Below the pieces are notes generated by a model. The model saw only the letters and a program-made list of their open reading frames with translations, had not been told where the DNA came from and searched no databases. Positions 23,237-35,975 of a DNA stretch of 64,000 bases are shown here, piece by piece. The translations under genes and the position numbers were made by a program. Position 1 is the stretch's first letter. Each line of letters begins with the position of its first letter. The DNA is from Myrica gale (Eukaryota; Streptophyta; Magnoliopsida; Fagales; Myricaceae). Location: assembly GCA_963930655.1 (NCBI GenBank), contig OZ005617.1, positions 5,954,501-6,018,500 of the forward strand. Reading direction: 5' to 3'.

Positions 23237-24138
23237 GTTGAAATGTACTACTTCTGATTTTTGTCATGCATCCCTGCCAAAACCTTTCTGTAGAATTTTT
23301 TGTTAATTATGAAAGTTCCGTTGTTTCCCCCGATATATATCCAAGTAAAGAGCACGTTGATGTAGAAATTGAAAGGCAACGCAAATGATGGTCCTTGCGA
23401 ACGCGGTCTTCATTCCCACCAAGTTTTTGAAGTGAAATTCTAGGCAGATGGCGATTGTTGCTCAAACAGTATGGCAAAACAACCACAAGCTTGAATTAAC
23501 TTATGAAAACGCCCTTTCCAACCCCACATTTCTGCAAGATTACAGCGAAAAATATGAACAGTCCATACAGATGTTTGGGAGCCAAAATGTTGGGCTCCCT
23601 AAATTTTAGCCCCAATAAAATAACACTTCAAAATTATCTCTCTCCATCAAATTATTATTTTTCACTCCAAATAAATATAAAAAATTCATTCAAATCATCT
23701 ATCTTCACTTTTTCACCAACTCTAACACCCTAAAATTTTAACACCCCAATATTTTAACTATCAAACATCACATAGCAATTTTTTTCTTTATTCAATTATT
23801 TTTCGTTCGAGTTTGAATACATAGCGAAGAACCATAACAGCTCCTAAGTGGCATGAAACACTCATCTAAGAAAATGGTCAAAACTTTTTCCAAAACTCAT
23901 TTCTGTCTACTGTGTTTGCATTTTAAATTATGTAAGATTTGTGTCAACTGTAAATTTAAGTGATTGTGCCATCTTTATTTTCTCCTCGAATGGCTTTCCT
24001 ATCTAACTCTTGGTGTCTTTTTTTTTTTTTTTTTTTTTTGTAATGTTCTGATCCATATTCCCCTTGCCACTAGGCTTAGAGGCTGTGAGGCATGTTTGGA
24101 GTCTTTTTAATCCGGGAACGAGAAATATGGAACGCGGA
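21789..24138 (+). repeat. segmental duplication, copy 1 (left part)
   Basis: From TAGTACTTTGTTGCA near 21790 the sequence matches 44488 onward at high identity: exon 2, intron 2, exon 3 and 3' flank. The match continues at 35976-36306 after the LINE, paralleling 52288-52545. Exon 1 is not part of the duplication, so this copy, which has it, is the parent-like one. Confidence 0.9.
23570..23769. mobile_element. 200-bp MITE present only in duplication copy 1
   Basis: Imperfect inverted ends GATGTTTGGGAGCCAAAATG and, reversed, GATGTTTGATAGTTAAAATA, with a 3-bp duplication ACA at 23567-23569 and 23770-23772. At the matching site in copy 2 (about 51890) the flanking phrases CCATACA and CATAGC are not separated by it, which shows an insertion after the duplication. 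Superfamily uncertain (3-bp TSD fits PIF/Harbinger or CACTA). Confidence 0.75.
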
Positions 24139-24370
24139 GAGTTTCTCTCTCTCTGTCTTTTCTTCCAGCCGTCATGTCTGGTTTGATCCTTCTTCTTCAT
24201 CAGTCTGTCCTCCTTCCATTTCTCTACACCTGTTCTTAACTTTTCTTCATTCTCATCTTTTTTTCTTTCCTGGGATCTTCTTTTGCTTTTCTGTTGAGGC
24301 TCCCTGTCTGCTTCCACTGCACCGTTTTTCTCCTGCTACCTTTTGCTCTTTGCGCGGCTCTGTTTCCAAT

Positions 24371-26956
24371 GTCTGATTTATCAGGTGATTTGGATCTTAT
24401 TACCAGGAAGACTGAAGAGATGTTGTGGGAGACTCTTCCGGATCGACTTTGTCTTAACCTGGATGTTGCATCCCATGTGTCTAATACTGTTCTCATTGGA
24501 AAGGTTATTGGCCTTCGACCTCCTGTCAAATCTATCATCATTAATACCATATTGGCTGTATGGCAATTTGCTATTGACCTGAAGATTGAGGCTATGGAGC
24601 ACTCTACATATCTATTTCATTTTTCTTGTTCTAAGGACAAGGAAAAGGTTCTTCAATTGGCCCCGTGGAATTTCAAAGGTCATCTTCTTGTACTTCAAAA
24701 TTGGTCCTCGACTATTACTATTACTGAGGTTAATCTTACTCAATCTTCTTTCTGGATTCAACTACATGGCTTACCCATGTCTGGTATGAATCACTCCACC
24801 ATCTCCACTATTGGTGTGTCTGTGGGTAAGTTGCTTGAGATTGAAAAGCTTCCGACTGGGATTACTTGTAAGAGGTTTTTTCGTATCAAGGTCTGTTTCA
24901 ATATCAACAATCCTTTTAAGGAAGGTTTTCTTCTTCCTCGTCCCAATTTTCCGGATACTTTTGTTAGCTTTCGTTATGAGAAATTGTCAGATTCTGTTAC
25001 AAATGTGGTCGTCTTGGACATTCACTTTCAATGTGCCCTCATGAGACCTTATTGAGTTCTATACAATGGTATGGTCCTTGGTTACATGCAAATCCATGGG
25101 ATAGCTCTTTTTTTGCAGCTTCTGCCCCTTCAGTTCTACGTTCTTCGTCAGGTGCAGCTGGCTTGCATTTTCCTTCTACAGTGCTTGGTCCTTCTGGTTC
25201 TTCTTAGTCAACATCGGAGGTGGATTTTTCTCCTTCCCGACACACCCCCACTCCTACGGTTCCACTCTCTTGCACTGCTGGCACTCATCTGGAACCCCCT
25301 TGGTCTTCTACTACAAAGGTAAAGGCGCAGCAGAATCAGAATTTTGGTGCTACTACAGACAAGATGGCCTTCATTAATTCTTCACTCATTATTTCACGTT
25401 TATTGCCGCTGATCTCCTCTCCAGCTCATCCCCTCTATTACCGATCGGACCTATTGTCATCATCAGCACCTAAGCCTGGCTCTTTGATCACTTTGGCTTG
25501 GTACACCTTCTCTGATCACGTAAATGGATTTGCATTACAGGATATTTCTCCTCCTTCTTGTCGTATTCCTCTACAGGTGTCGTCTGCTGCAGCTTTCATT
25601 AATTCACTTCCTCCACATATTCAACAGAGTGCGTCAGCTATTTCCCCCTTCCCAAAAATTCCCCCACCAACTTCGGTTATAAATAATGTCGTTGCATGCC
25701 CCCATACACCATCCTACGTATCTAAATCTTACAACATGACCATGCAGTCTCACTCTCCACCTCCCTCACCGCCCTTTGTCCTTGCCACATGCCTTCATTC
25801 CCTCTCCATTTGTCACCTACGGTAGAAATACCCTCCACACCATCAAATAGTCCCATTTCTCCTGACTCGGCTGCTCATGACTTTGCACTTTCCTGTGTGG
25901 AACCTTTAAACATCACTCGGCAACTTGCTCCAGGTACTACGAGGGACTTTTTGAACTCTATTGCAGCTCCACTGTCTCCAGACTCAAGTCCCATGCACTC
26001 TCTTTCTCCAGCCAATATCCTTACCGGTCATGCTTGTCCTACTCCTGTCATTGCTGACTATTGCCCGGAGCCTTTGGCTTTTGCTCGTCCACCTCTAGTT
26101 GACTCTACCAGGGACTGCCTTGTCCCTCATCCTGGCTTTTCTTATCCTACGTTGGAGGAGTTTCTTGCTGCACGTGCTCGCTCTAACCTGACTAAGCCGT
26201 GTGTTATTTTGCATCCCTGTCCCCACCGAGTAATTCCTCACCCGTCTTCTTCAACTGCACTGGTGGAAACCTCAGGCGTCTCATTGTCACCTCCTGCTAT
26301 TGTTGCTGCCTCTGCCTCTGCCTCTGCTTATGCTGCAACAGTCCCGCGGGTCTTCATTAACAAAGGGAAGGCGGTTGTTTCTTCTGTGTTTGATCCTCCA
26401 CTTGACTCAGTTCCACCTCAAGAGGCTGGTTATGGTTTGGTTACCAAGTCTACTACTTTGTCTCCGGCTCGTATCAGTACTATTAAAATGGCCTTCCGTG
26501 ATGTAAAGACAGCCCACTATCCTCGAGCCCCTACTGTTGATTTCTTTTAAGGAGGCCGTAGTTCAAGATGATCATTGGTGTTCAAAGGGTAAGCGCAAGC
26601 TTAGCAATAGTGGTCTAGACGCCGCTGTCCATGGTGGAAAGAAGTTGGCCCTGCCTTTGGTTTTTGAAGAAACCCATGATTGACTTTGTGCTGCCACCAG
26701 TGCCACCGATGGTCCTACCACCGGTGCTGCCTGATGTGGCCTTTAGGCCTCTTGACCCGATCCTGCGAACTCTCAACCAGTCGAAGAAGGCTTTGACATC
26801 TTTTAAAAGAAATCAGACCCGACTCCAGAAACAGGCCACTGAGCGTAGGGAGAGAGCACTGTTACACGCTGATGATCCATTTTCTGCTCTGCTTGACTCA
26901 CAGGTGCCAGAGGCTGACCTTCTACGGCTCGAGTTACTGTGTGAGTTTCATAAGCT
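24371..26956 (+). pseudogene. LINE ORF1 (DUF4283, zinc knuckle)
   Basis: The likely start is ATG 24371 (MSDLSGDLDL). Residues about 30-180 form a DUF4283 domain (HFSCSKDKEKVLQLAPWNFK, SFWIQLHGLPMSGM). Just after, near 24988, one base is missing: the CCHC_4 zinc knuckle (C-YKCGRLGHS-MC pattern, about 24990-25050) is readable only in the next frame. The proline/serine-rich C-terminal half continues in pieces to about 26956, where the nested element begins. ORF1 proteins bind LINE RNA. This one is broken. Confidence 0.8.
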
Positions 26957-27349
26957 GTGAGTGGTGAGATTACACGGCTGTGATCAAAGCGGCTGCATCT
27001 GACGGTCAAAACGAAACCAGCGCATTAATGAGGCTCGACCCGAACTAAACCCGCAACCCGCGAGCCTCCCGTCTTCGAACCGCCTTCGTCTTCGACTCCT
27101 CCCCCTATTTCGAATCGCCTCTCGCCCTAACAGAGCTCCCCCTCCAAATCGCTGTGAGTTTGTGCTCCACTTCGCATTACACACCAACAGACGGCTCGAG
27201 TCGTGTGCTCTCCGAAGGCCAATTTTGAAACGCCCTACCGCTCCCCCGAAGGCCAAGTTTGTGTACAGTCTGTTTCAGGTAAAGAGTTCCAAATGGTTGA
27301 TTGTTAACAGAAATTGTGGTTTGTCAACACTGTGCTTTGTCTATTGCAG

Positions 27350-28152
27350 GAGGATATATTGGCAGGGAACCTTAAGTCAGGGAGTGAGATTAAGGTATAC
27401 CGTATACATTCTGTCCTGTTGCATATGTGTGTCTAGGTTACTGCTCTGTGTTTGAATTTTATGTTTACTATGCGGCCAATTCAAGTGGTTAGCACTTCGC
27501 ATTAGGCTTTGTCGACTTCAGTTGAGTTGTTGCTTTAGATTGGAAAGTGAAAGTTTTCTTAACATTATTTTTTCAATAACGAAAGGCATTCGGGTGGATT
27601 GTAATGGGATTTAGGATGCATTGAAGAAGAGTGTATTGGAACTGTTGACTAAGACGGCTAATAAAACCGAGCTTCAACTTGGATTCAGGTTTGGCATTTT
27701 AAAGCTTTAGTTTTGCGAGTTGTAATTTTTTACTAGATTTATATCGTTCTCAATTCGGAGTTTGCACTTATTTAATTTTTCTTATATCTTCAGGAAACCA
27801 GCTGTGATTATGATTGTTGGCGTCAATGGAGGTGGCAAGACAACATCACTCGGTGAGATTAAAAACTACCGTGGTTACAAGCTCTCTGCCGAGTGAAATT
27901 TATGCAGCCTTATTTAAGGAAAAATATGCAGCCTTGTATAAGTAGAGTATAATTGGACTTAGAAAAAAGAAGAAGAAGTAGAGTATAATTGGAATATGCA
28001 TACGTATGCTTAAATTAAAAATGACCCCTTTTCCTTTGTTTTTTGCCTTTTATAAATAGAGTTCCAAAGTATCGCAAAGATGAAACTGATATTTTGATCA
28101 ATGGGTTCTCTCAGGAAAACTGGCCTATAGACTAAAAAAGGAAGGGGCCAAG
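27350..28152 (+). pseudogene. captured chloroplast SRP receptor (cpFtsY) exons
   Basis: Four exons with intact splice sites: 27350-27394 (EDILAGNLKSGSEIK), 27615-27688 (DALKKSVLELLTK...ELQLGFR), 27794-27852 (KPAVIMIVGVNGGGKTTSLG) and 28114-28152 (KLAYRLKKEGAK). Phases join correctly throughout. This is the end of the helical N domain and the P-loop (GVNGGGKTT) of the GTPase that targets light-harvesting proteins to thylakoids. The NTPase core after the P-loop (DTxRAAA, DTAGR, TKxD) is absent, and so is everything upstream, so the fragment cannot be a working receptor. Introns are retained, so the capture was from genomic DNA, not mRNA. Confidence 0.9.
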
Positions 28153-29217
28153 GTGAGATTATTTGCTTGGGTATTGCTTTTCCTGTGATGGGACATAATG
28201 AGTTGATGTTCCAAAGATGACGAAATAAATACTGGAAATTGTTTTTCAATTAGTGAAGAACTTGATTTGGTAAGGTTCTTTAGTTCTTTTGGCATTTTAG
28301 TATGATTGACCAAAGAATATGAAGGATGCTTTGGTTTCAAATTTTGCGATGATAAAACTCCAGAGCATATAAATACATGATAATATCGACACAGTTGTAC
28401 ACTTTGGGTCTCTTTGCTTCTACTCCTTCACGCCTAAATCCTTGTGGATTGAATTGAGGCAGAACTGTTATTTTACACTGTCAGGTCTCCACACCAATTA
28501 CAGCCTGATGGAATTGTAGGAGATCTTGCTAGTTTTGGACGGGACGACTGGTTTGAATATGCTACCACAAGCATTTCCGTTGTAGGGTTTATAGTTACAA
28601 TTCTCTGCATTATAAGAATGCCTTGCCAGTGGCATTATGTGTACTGCCTTTTTTTAATTGGTATAAGCTATCTGGGGAAGAGGGTTTATTTGAGGTAGGG
28701 TTCGTTGGGTTTATGCTTTACTGTCTATAATATTTGTTCTCAATGTCTTACGATGTTGTCCAAAAAATGAGAATGCTACAGAAAGAGCTTGGCTGAGAAA
28801 CTGCTTATCTTTTTTATTTTTGGGAGCCTGGATGATTTGTAGAAGCAGTGGGAGAAATGTAACTTTGTTTCTGAAATGCTCCAGATATTTGTAATATGTG
28901 GTGTTTTAATGGTGTTGCATTTGGAATTTGGGTGTTGAAATGTTTTTATTTTTATTAATTTTCGTTTAGGATAGATTTGGAATGGTTTGTTTGAATTGCA
29001 ATTTATTCTGGGCTAACTTCAACTTGTGCTTGTACTTATAATTCTCTGTGGACCTGCTTGGTCTTTGACCTTCCTCAGTTGATGTACTTATATCTTGGAG
29101 TTGTTTAGATGTTTAGACCATTTAGGATATGAAGTTAGTAGTTTAGTATTCTTTTCATGATCACTATATTTGCTTGTGTCTTGCTTTCAACCATTTGTGA
29201 CACTTTCAACTCTGCAG

Positions 29218-29340
29218 GAGCTTGAGAGCAAGAGAAAGGAGAGGGCTCAGGTTGCTTATGAAAGAAAGAAACAATTGATGAAACTGAGGGTCAAAGCTGA
29301 GAAGGCTGCGGAGGAGAAGCTTGGCCCCCATCTAGACGTT
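29218..29340 (+). pseudogene. captured terminal exon of ribosomal protein uL13 (RPL13a)
   Basis: After an AG acceptor at 29216-29217 the frame reads [20 protein letters not shown], then [20 protein letters not shown]. This matches the basic C-terminal helix of plant 60S uL13. The usual last residues (-APVKY) are replaced by read-through into unrelated sequence ending at a stop near 29385. Only this exon is present. It lies 1.1 kb beyond the cpFtsY exons in the same orientation, inside the same element. Confidence 0.85.
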
Positions 29341-31796
29341 ACGATATTTTGCTTAATTGTATTAGCTGTGTTGCTCTATGACTGAGTTTATGCCTAATAG
29401 AACAGAGTAATCAGTTGTTTCATTTTCTGAATCTTCTTTCCGTGAAGAAGCTCTGCAGATCCCTAACACATTAGGTGAGACATTTAGTCTCAGTTGATGG
29501 GAAAAAAGAGAAGAGCTGCGATAGCTATCCCAATCGACTAGATGAGGGGTAGTTCTTGTTATAATGTCCAGGTTTTTACCTGATTGTGTAATTTTAATCA
29601 TCTGATCTCCACTGGCAGTATTGGCAGCCTAGGTGCTGCTTTATGTATTGTAAAATGGAGACTATGAATTCACTAGAATTTATTTATTGTATTATCCAAT
29701 AAAACAATTCATACATTATATACATGCAGCCTAGAGCCATCTTGTTGAGATTCATAAATAATTTTGCAAAAATCTGATCAAATCATCACGTCCAAGGTAA
29801 CTGACCTGCTAATACAACCAGCATCAGTCTTATTTCATAACAGAGCAACTACATTGAGAGAATGCATTCCCTTCTGTGATGCACCCCGAATGGATCTCTT
29901 TTTTCTATCTGTCAAATAGAACTATAACAAAGCAGCTACATTGAGAGAATGCATTACAAGCGGGACTATGATCCTAGAGTTCCTAAGACTACCAGCAGGT
30001 AGAGAAAGTTGTACGCTAAAATTTAGAGAGACAAAGTAGATGTGTAACAGAACTGTAGTATATTGTTATTTTCTGACTTTTCACCCAAGTAATACATTGG
30101 CTATAAGATATGCACTTTCATTAGAACTTGTCATCTCTCTCATTGAATGTTGACTTAACATTTAATGTACGAGTCAAATGAAATTTCAACTCTGCTTTAC
30201 ACCATCGGCAGCTCTAGTTTCACATGAAATTTCTATCAAGAATAACAACTCTGCTTCTACAAGAAGCCAGATGTCAGAGCCAGCAGAGAAGCCTTCACGT
30301 CCCTATTTGCTCCGACTGTTGTTTCTTTGCCTTCTCCTCCTCAAGTTTCCTTAATGTCGTCGAACTTAGATTCTCTCCATTATTTTCTTCAGAAACCAGA
30401 TCGACAACTTCAATCTGCAACAGATCCACCAATTATTGACACCAATTTTGTGGACAAAAGTTTCAAGGGAATCAAGAAGCACACGTATGAATTTGTGTTG
30501 ATTCAGAAATGTCTACATTGATCAATACCCACACTAAAACTCAAACCTTTAGTTGTGAAAGTTCTCCTTGCTGCCAGAAAACCAAATCCAGTTAAGAAAT
30601 ATTTATCTGCTACCACTTTATAAGACTCAAACAGTTCACGGTTGTTCCATCCCCATGCTTCATGAATATCACAAAGCCCTCCCAACAAATGGTCCAAATG
30701 AAATTCACCAACACAACCAAGTTCAAAACAAGACAAAAAGGCATTAAAACCATGGGTCAGCAGAATCTACACCAACACAGATCAAGAGAAATGCATTTAA
30801 AATTTATCAACCTGGCTGCTCTAATGATATGTGTGCAGCCTAGAATATAGGAAACAAGCAATAATAAAAATCTATTATATATCTGCAAGGGACTGCCAAG
30901 CAGATGGAACCTAAGCTCCAAAACCAGGTGCTCTCACGATCTTGCTTGTCTGCCTTCCCAAAGACATTTAAGGCAAATCCCTCCAGATGTAAATTATCTT
31001 CATGCCCCAACTTCAGCGATTTTTTGTCCTATTGAGGACCAATATCAAATCAAAAGGCTGAAAGAAATGGGAACAAAATAAAACACAGTGAGGACCGGTG
31101 TTCCAAACATGCCCATTTTGCCTTAGGTTTAGCACATTCAGATTAGGCAACCGGTAAACAGCACTCACACGGAAGCCTAAGTAGCAGCGTATTTAGACTA
31201 AATTAACCTTTCTGCTTCGTAGTTTTTCCAACATGTAGTTCTGGAGTGTTGCACTTTCTTTAAAATGCCAATCGAAGATGCAAGCTTTTTTTTTTATCAG
31301 TTTTCTTGGCAACCAAACAACAAATATTTCGCCATTTTACAGAAATTTAATTACCAAAAATGAGGGGAAAAAGAAAAGAAGAACCAAGAGAACCTTTTCG
31401 AGCTGCTTCATCAGGGAAACAAGGAGGGAATTGATGGTCTTAGTGCGCTCGCTTTAGGGAATCTTCAACCTTCACTTTGGCCTCCAGCGGTTTCAATCTC
31501 CGGAGGCGAAGTGGAGCACACGACCGAGCCGATTTGGAGGAGCTTTGCTAGGGCGAGAGGCGATTTGAAATTGGGGGGAGGAATCGAAGACGAAGGCTGA
31601 AATTGGGGGCAGAGACCGCGTGTGAAGATTTGCGGGTTGCGGGTTTTGTTCGGGTCATAGCCTCATTAATGCGCTGGCCTAAGCTCGGTCGTCCGATGAA
31701 GCCCACAAGATCCTCACGGTGTAATCTCACCACTCACACCATCTTCAACTCACACAATAACCCTGGCCGACCTTCTACAGCCTCTGCCTACCCCAT

Positions 31797-34700
31797 GATA
31801 CTGATATCATGGAACTGCCGAGTTCTAGGTAAAGCTTCGGTGGGCAGGGCTCTGAAGACCATTATAGCCACTTATCCGGACTGTGTGTTTCTTTTAGAAA
31901 CTAAAATAAAAGAAAGTCATACTGTTAGTATTGTGTATAAGTTTGACTTCTCTCTTTTTGTCTCCGCTCCACCTGTAGGTACTAGAGGTGGTTTGTTGTT
32001 CATGTGGCGTCCTAGTTTGTCTGTACAAATTTTGGAATGCTCCTAATGGATGATCAACGTTTTGGTGTACCCTGATTGTCCGCGTCTCTCTCTTTTCATG
32101 ACTTTGGCTTACTGTCCATCTCGGCATTTCGAAAAACTTACGTTATGGGATTCCATGCATCAGTTAGTGACTTCACATTCCGAACCTTGGCTATTAATTG
32201 GTGACTTCAACTCAGTTATCTCCCACAATGAAAAAAAGAGGTGGTCGACCCATTGCAAGTTCCTCCACAAGTGGTCTTGACCAGTTTATTTCTGCTCACG
32301 GACTAATGGACTTAGGCTTCAATGGCAATCCCTTTACTTGGAACAATGGACGTGGAGGTTGTGCGAACATTCGTGAACGCCTTGATCGTGGTCTTGTAAA
32401 TCAGTAATGGCGTGTTCAGTACCCCAATGCATCCATTTTGCATTCTCTAGCGTTAGCTTCGGATCATCTACCTCTAATTTTTAATACTGATGGTCATGGT
32501 TATTTGTTGTCTCGACCATTTCGATTTGACGCTATGTGGGTTAGGGATCCTGACAGTTTTTTCACTGTAGCTGCTGTTTGGTGTATTTGGGTTGCGGGGA
32601 GACCTGCCATTATTTTAGCTAAGAAGAATGAGAAAGTCAAGAAAGCTCTTAGAATCTGGAATAGGCAACATTTTGGACTTATCAAAGAAAAAATCTCCTG
32701 TTTAACACGTGCCCTAGATCAGATTCAACAAGAAGATTCCAGTAAACCTTTCTCGTGAAGCTTCTCTTAAAAGTGCGATTCATGAACAATTAATTCTCGA
32801 GGAGTCCATTTGGCGTCAGCGTTCCCGAGTGGAGTGGTTGGTATCTAAGGATTTAAATACTAAATTCTTTCATACTTCTACTATTATTCGACGCAATCGG
32901 AATTCTATACTTTCCCTACAGCTGGATGATCTTTCTCGGGTTTCGGGTCGGCAAAATGGGGGCAACACCATCACTGATTATTTTGACTAGCTGTTCTCTT
33001 CTTCCACGCCTTCCATTCCCTCAGCTCTGGATCAACTCATTTCATCTCAATCGTTGGATGCAATTCCTTCTCCGGAAGAAATTCATAATACAATTAAGTC
33101 CATGAGTTCTAATAAAGCTCCTGGCCCAGATGGTCTACCGATATTATTCTATAAAGAATATTGACAGATTATTGGTGCTGATGTTATTAGCATGGTACAT
33201 GATTTCTTCAATGGGGGTCATTTTCTTCCTTCCATGAATCATACCTTCATTGTTCTGATTCCAAAATTAGACAATCCTCATAAGGTTCAACATTACCATC
33301 CCATTAGTCTTTGTAATGTTAGCTACAAAATCATTTTAAAAATTATTGCTACTAGACTAAAGGTCTTTTTACCGAAGATGATCTCTGAGAATCAATCTGC
33401 TTATGTACCGGATCGCCTTATTCAGGACAATGCTATACTGACTCATGAGATTTTCCATTCTCTTGCTCTCAAAAAAGGAAGAACAGGTGATTTCGCTCTC
33501 AAAATTGATATGTCCAAGGCCTATGATAGAATGGAATGGGATCCGATTCTCCTTGCATTAAAACTATTTGGGTTTAGTTCTCGTTGGATACAATGGATTT
33601 GTCAATGTTTATCTTCGGTATCCTATTCTATCCTCCTAAATGGTAGCCCTTAGGGTCTCATTAACCTTACTCAGGGTCTTCGTCAGGGTGATCCTCTATC
33701 CCCATTTCTATTTGCAATTGGCATGAAAATCCTTTCACGCTTGTTGGATAAAGCACACTCAATGTCCTTAGTGCATGGCATTAAATTGACTCGCAGTTGT
33801 CCACCAATTACTCATCTCCTTTACGCAGACGACTTGCTTATTTTTGGACAGGCTACTTTTAGGGAGGCCAGAAACATTAATCGTTGTTTGCAATTGTTTT
33901 CTCAATGGTCTGGTCAGGCTCCCAATGCTCAGAAGTCTTCCATTTTCATTACTGAAAATACGAACCTTTCTTCAGCTCGACTAATATGTGAGAACTTTGG
34001 ATTTCCCAATATGTCTATTTCTTCTCGTCATTTAGGTCTTCCTTTGATACTGCCTCGATCGAAAGCCGTTGTATTTCATGACTTCCAATATAGTATAGAA
34101 TGCAAAATTTCTGGTTGGAAGGGTAAGCTTTTATCTCATGCCGGACGAGCGATGTTGATTAAGTCAGTCGCATCTTCCATTCCCATCTACGGAATGTCGT
34201 TGTTTCTACTTCCTCACTCCATTTGCACCAATATAGATTATCATCTTCGCAAATTTTGGTGGGGATTCAAAAATGATGGCAATCGGAACTTTTATCTTCA
34301 CTCATGGAATAAGCTTTGCTCTCTTAAAACAGAAGGTGGTTTGGGCATCAAGAAAATGCAAGATTTGAACTTGGCTCTCATTTCTAAACTGGGTTGGATG
34401 ATGCTATCTCCAACACCTCGACCATGGGTTAAATATTTGAGCTCTAAGTACCTTAAACATTCTGAGTTTCTGCATATAGAGGTCAGGGCTTCCTCTTCTT
34501 GGGTGTGGAAATGTATTCTCAAGTCGTGTCCCTCAATTGCTCAAGGTCGATGTTTCTTGTAGGCACTGGTGGTACAATACGTACCTGGATGGATCCATGG
34601 ATTCCATCTCTTCCATCCTTTGTTCCTAAACCGAAGAATGGTCTACAACGGCTTAATTCAGCCTCATTTGTGAGTCATTTCATCATTGCCTCTTCTAGAT

Positions 34701-35843
34701 CGTGGGATGTTAATCTCTTACAGAATACTTTTGATTGCCTCTCTGTTAATAGTATTCTACAACTTCATCTCCCACCTGTTGGTACTTCTGATACAATGGT
34801 GTGGACTCCTGATACGCATGGTCTCTTTACTGTCAAATCTGCATACCGACAACTATCCTTCAATCGGTCTTCAATTTTGGGATCAGGTCCATCTATTAAT
34901 TGGAAGAAATTGTGGAAGCTTAATATGCATGAGAGATTAAAAGTTCTTCTATGGAAGGTGGCGTTGGATATTTTACCTACTCGTCACAAGATCGCATAAC
35001 ATTTGAAATCTTCTTTTCAAGGAGAGTCTTCTTGTCTTCTTTGTGGGGATAGTTTGGAAACTACTCACCATCTTATGTTTAATTGGTCTTATGCACGACA
35101 GATCTAGCGTCTTTCTCCCTGGAATTTCAACATTGAATTCTTCCACCAGAGCTCTATTCATGATTGGATTAATTGTATATTAGATCCATCTCGGTTTCTT
35201 GCTATCCCGACTAGTGACATCCATTCATTTCAACTCTTTGTTGTTCTGATGTTGGATTTCTTGTGGATGGCACGAAATAAGATCTTACATGATAATCTTC
35301 GTCTAGTACCTTTTGCCATTCTACAACAAATCTTAAATTGTCATCGGGAGCATTTAGCTACATGGCATACTGCCCCAAGACTTCTTCATTCTATCCCTTG
35401 TTAATTCGTTATGCCAGGGATGTATCACCGGTTGACCTTTGATGTTGTTGTTCGACCTTCCTCTTCAATGTGTGCAGCGGTTCTCTTTCATTCAAATGGT
35501 GACATTCTCAAAGCTTGGATCCTTTGATTGGTGAAGTTGAAGCGGATTTCTTAGCTTTATCCAAAGCATGTGACCTCAAACTCTCTCTTCGGTGCTTCAA
35601 GGTGACTCTGCTATTGTTATGGAATGTATCCTTCTTTATCAGCTGCAAGGATCGTCTGCATGCAAGATGTACCCCTGGAAAATTGCAACACTCATTCACA
35701 ATCTTCATCCGCTTCTGTTATCTATTCCTGTATTTCATCCTTCTCTGATCTCCCGAGCTTTCAACTCGGAGGCTCATTCATTAGCAGCCTGGGCGGCTGC
35801 CCACTCCTTCTCAGGAGATGTTCCTTCCATCTTTTCTTTTTAA
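31797..35843 (+). pseudogene. LINE ORF2: endonuclease, reverse transcriptase, zf-RVT, RNase H-like
   Basis: Starts at ATG 31797 (MILISWNCRVLG). Endonuclease motifs: LLETKI, GDFNSV (about 32200), FTWNN and SDHLPL (about 32460). Reverse transcriptase: APGPDGLP (about 33120), FIVLIPK, HPISLCNVSYKI, FALKIDMSKAYDRMEW, LRQGDPLSPFLF (about 33680) and the catalytic LLYADDLLIF (about 33820). Then come zf-RVT (FTVKSAYRQL...WKLNMHERLKVLLWKVALDILPTRHKI) and a plant RVT_3-type RNase H region ending SIFSF with a stop at 35843. At least five in-frame stops (e.g. near 32044, 32404, 33162, 33652, 34560) and frame changes make it inactive. Confidence 0.9.
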
Positions 35844-35975
35844 TCGTGGACTGTGAAAATTTAGTGGTGTTGATCCGCCTTAGGGTATCTTTTTTTTTGC
35901 CTTTCCTCTCTTTGCTTTAGTAGTTTGTTGTACTTCTGTTCTCTTCAATAAATAAGATGTATGGTTTAACAAAAA

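Larger units (their letters stand above)
26957..31737. mobile_element. Pack-MULE-like element carrying host gene fragments
   Basis: Long imperfect inverted repeats (about 280-300 bp) begin GTGAGTGGTGAGATTACAC at both ends (26957 and, reversed, 31737). They share CCAGCGCATTAATGAGGCT, ACCCGCAACCCGC and ATCGCCTCTCGCCCTA. Between them are four spliced exons of a chloroplast FtsY gene (27350-28152), the last exon of ribosomal protein uL13 (from 29218), and unidentified open stretches on the minus strand (30503-30736 and about 30290-30420). The element interrupts a LINE, so its outer limits are clear. No 9-bp target duplication is visible (TTCATAAGC versus CCATCTTCA), which leaves the Mutator assignment inferred. 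No transposase. Confidence 0.8.
24139..35975 (+). mobile_element. L1-type LINE, split by a 4.8-kb element
   Basis: The boundaries come from comparison with duplication copy 2, where AATATGGAACACTGAG runs straight into CTAACAATTGAG. In copy 1 about 11.8 kb lies between the same two phrases. The insert starts CT-rich (AGTTTCTCTCTCTCTG), has ORF1 with a DUF4283 domain, ORF2 with endonuclease, reverse transcriptase and RNase H, and ends in AATAAATAAG...AACAAAAAAG. Removing the nested element (26957-31737) leaves about 7.1 kb, normal for a plant L1. No clear target duplication was found. Both ORFs carry stops and shifts. Confidence 0.88.

Noticed and set aside
26957..31737. A clean 9-bp Mutator target duplication
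   Set aside because: The 9 bases on each side (TTCATAAGC and CCATCTTCA) do not match, so the class is inferred from the long inverted ends and captured genes only.
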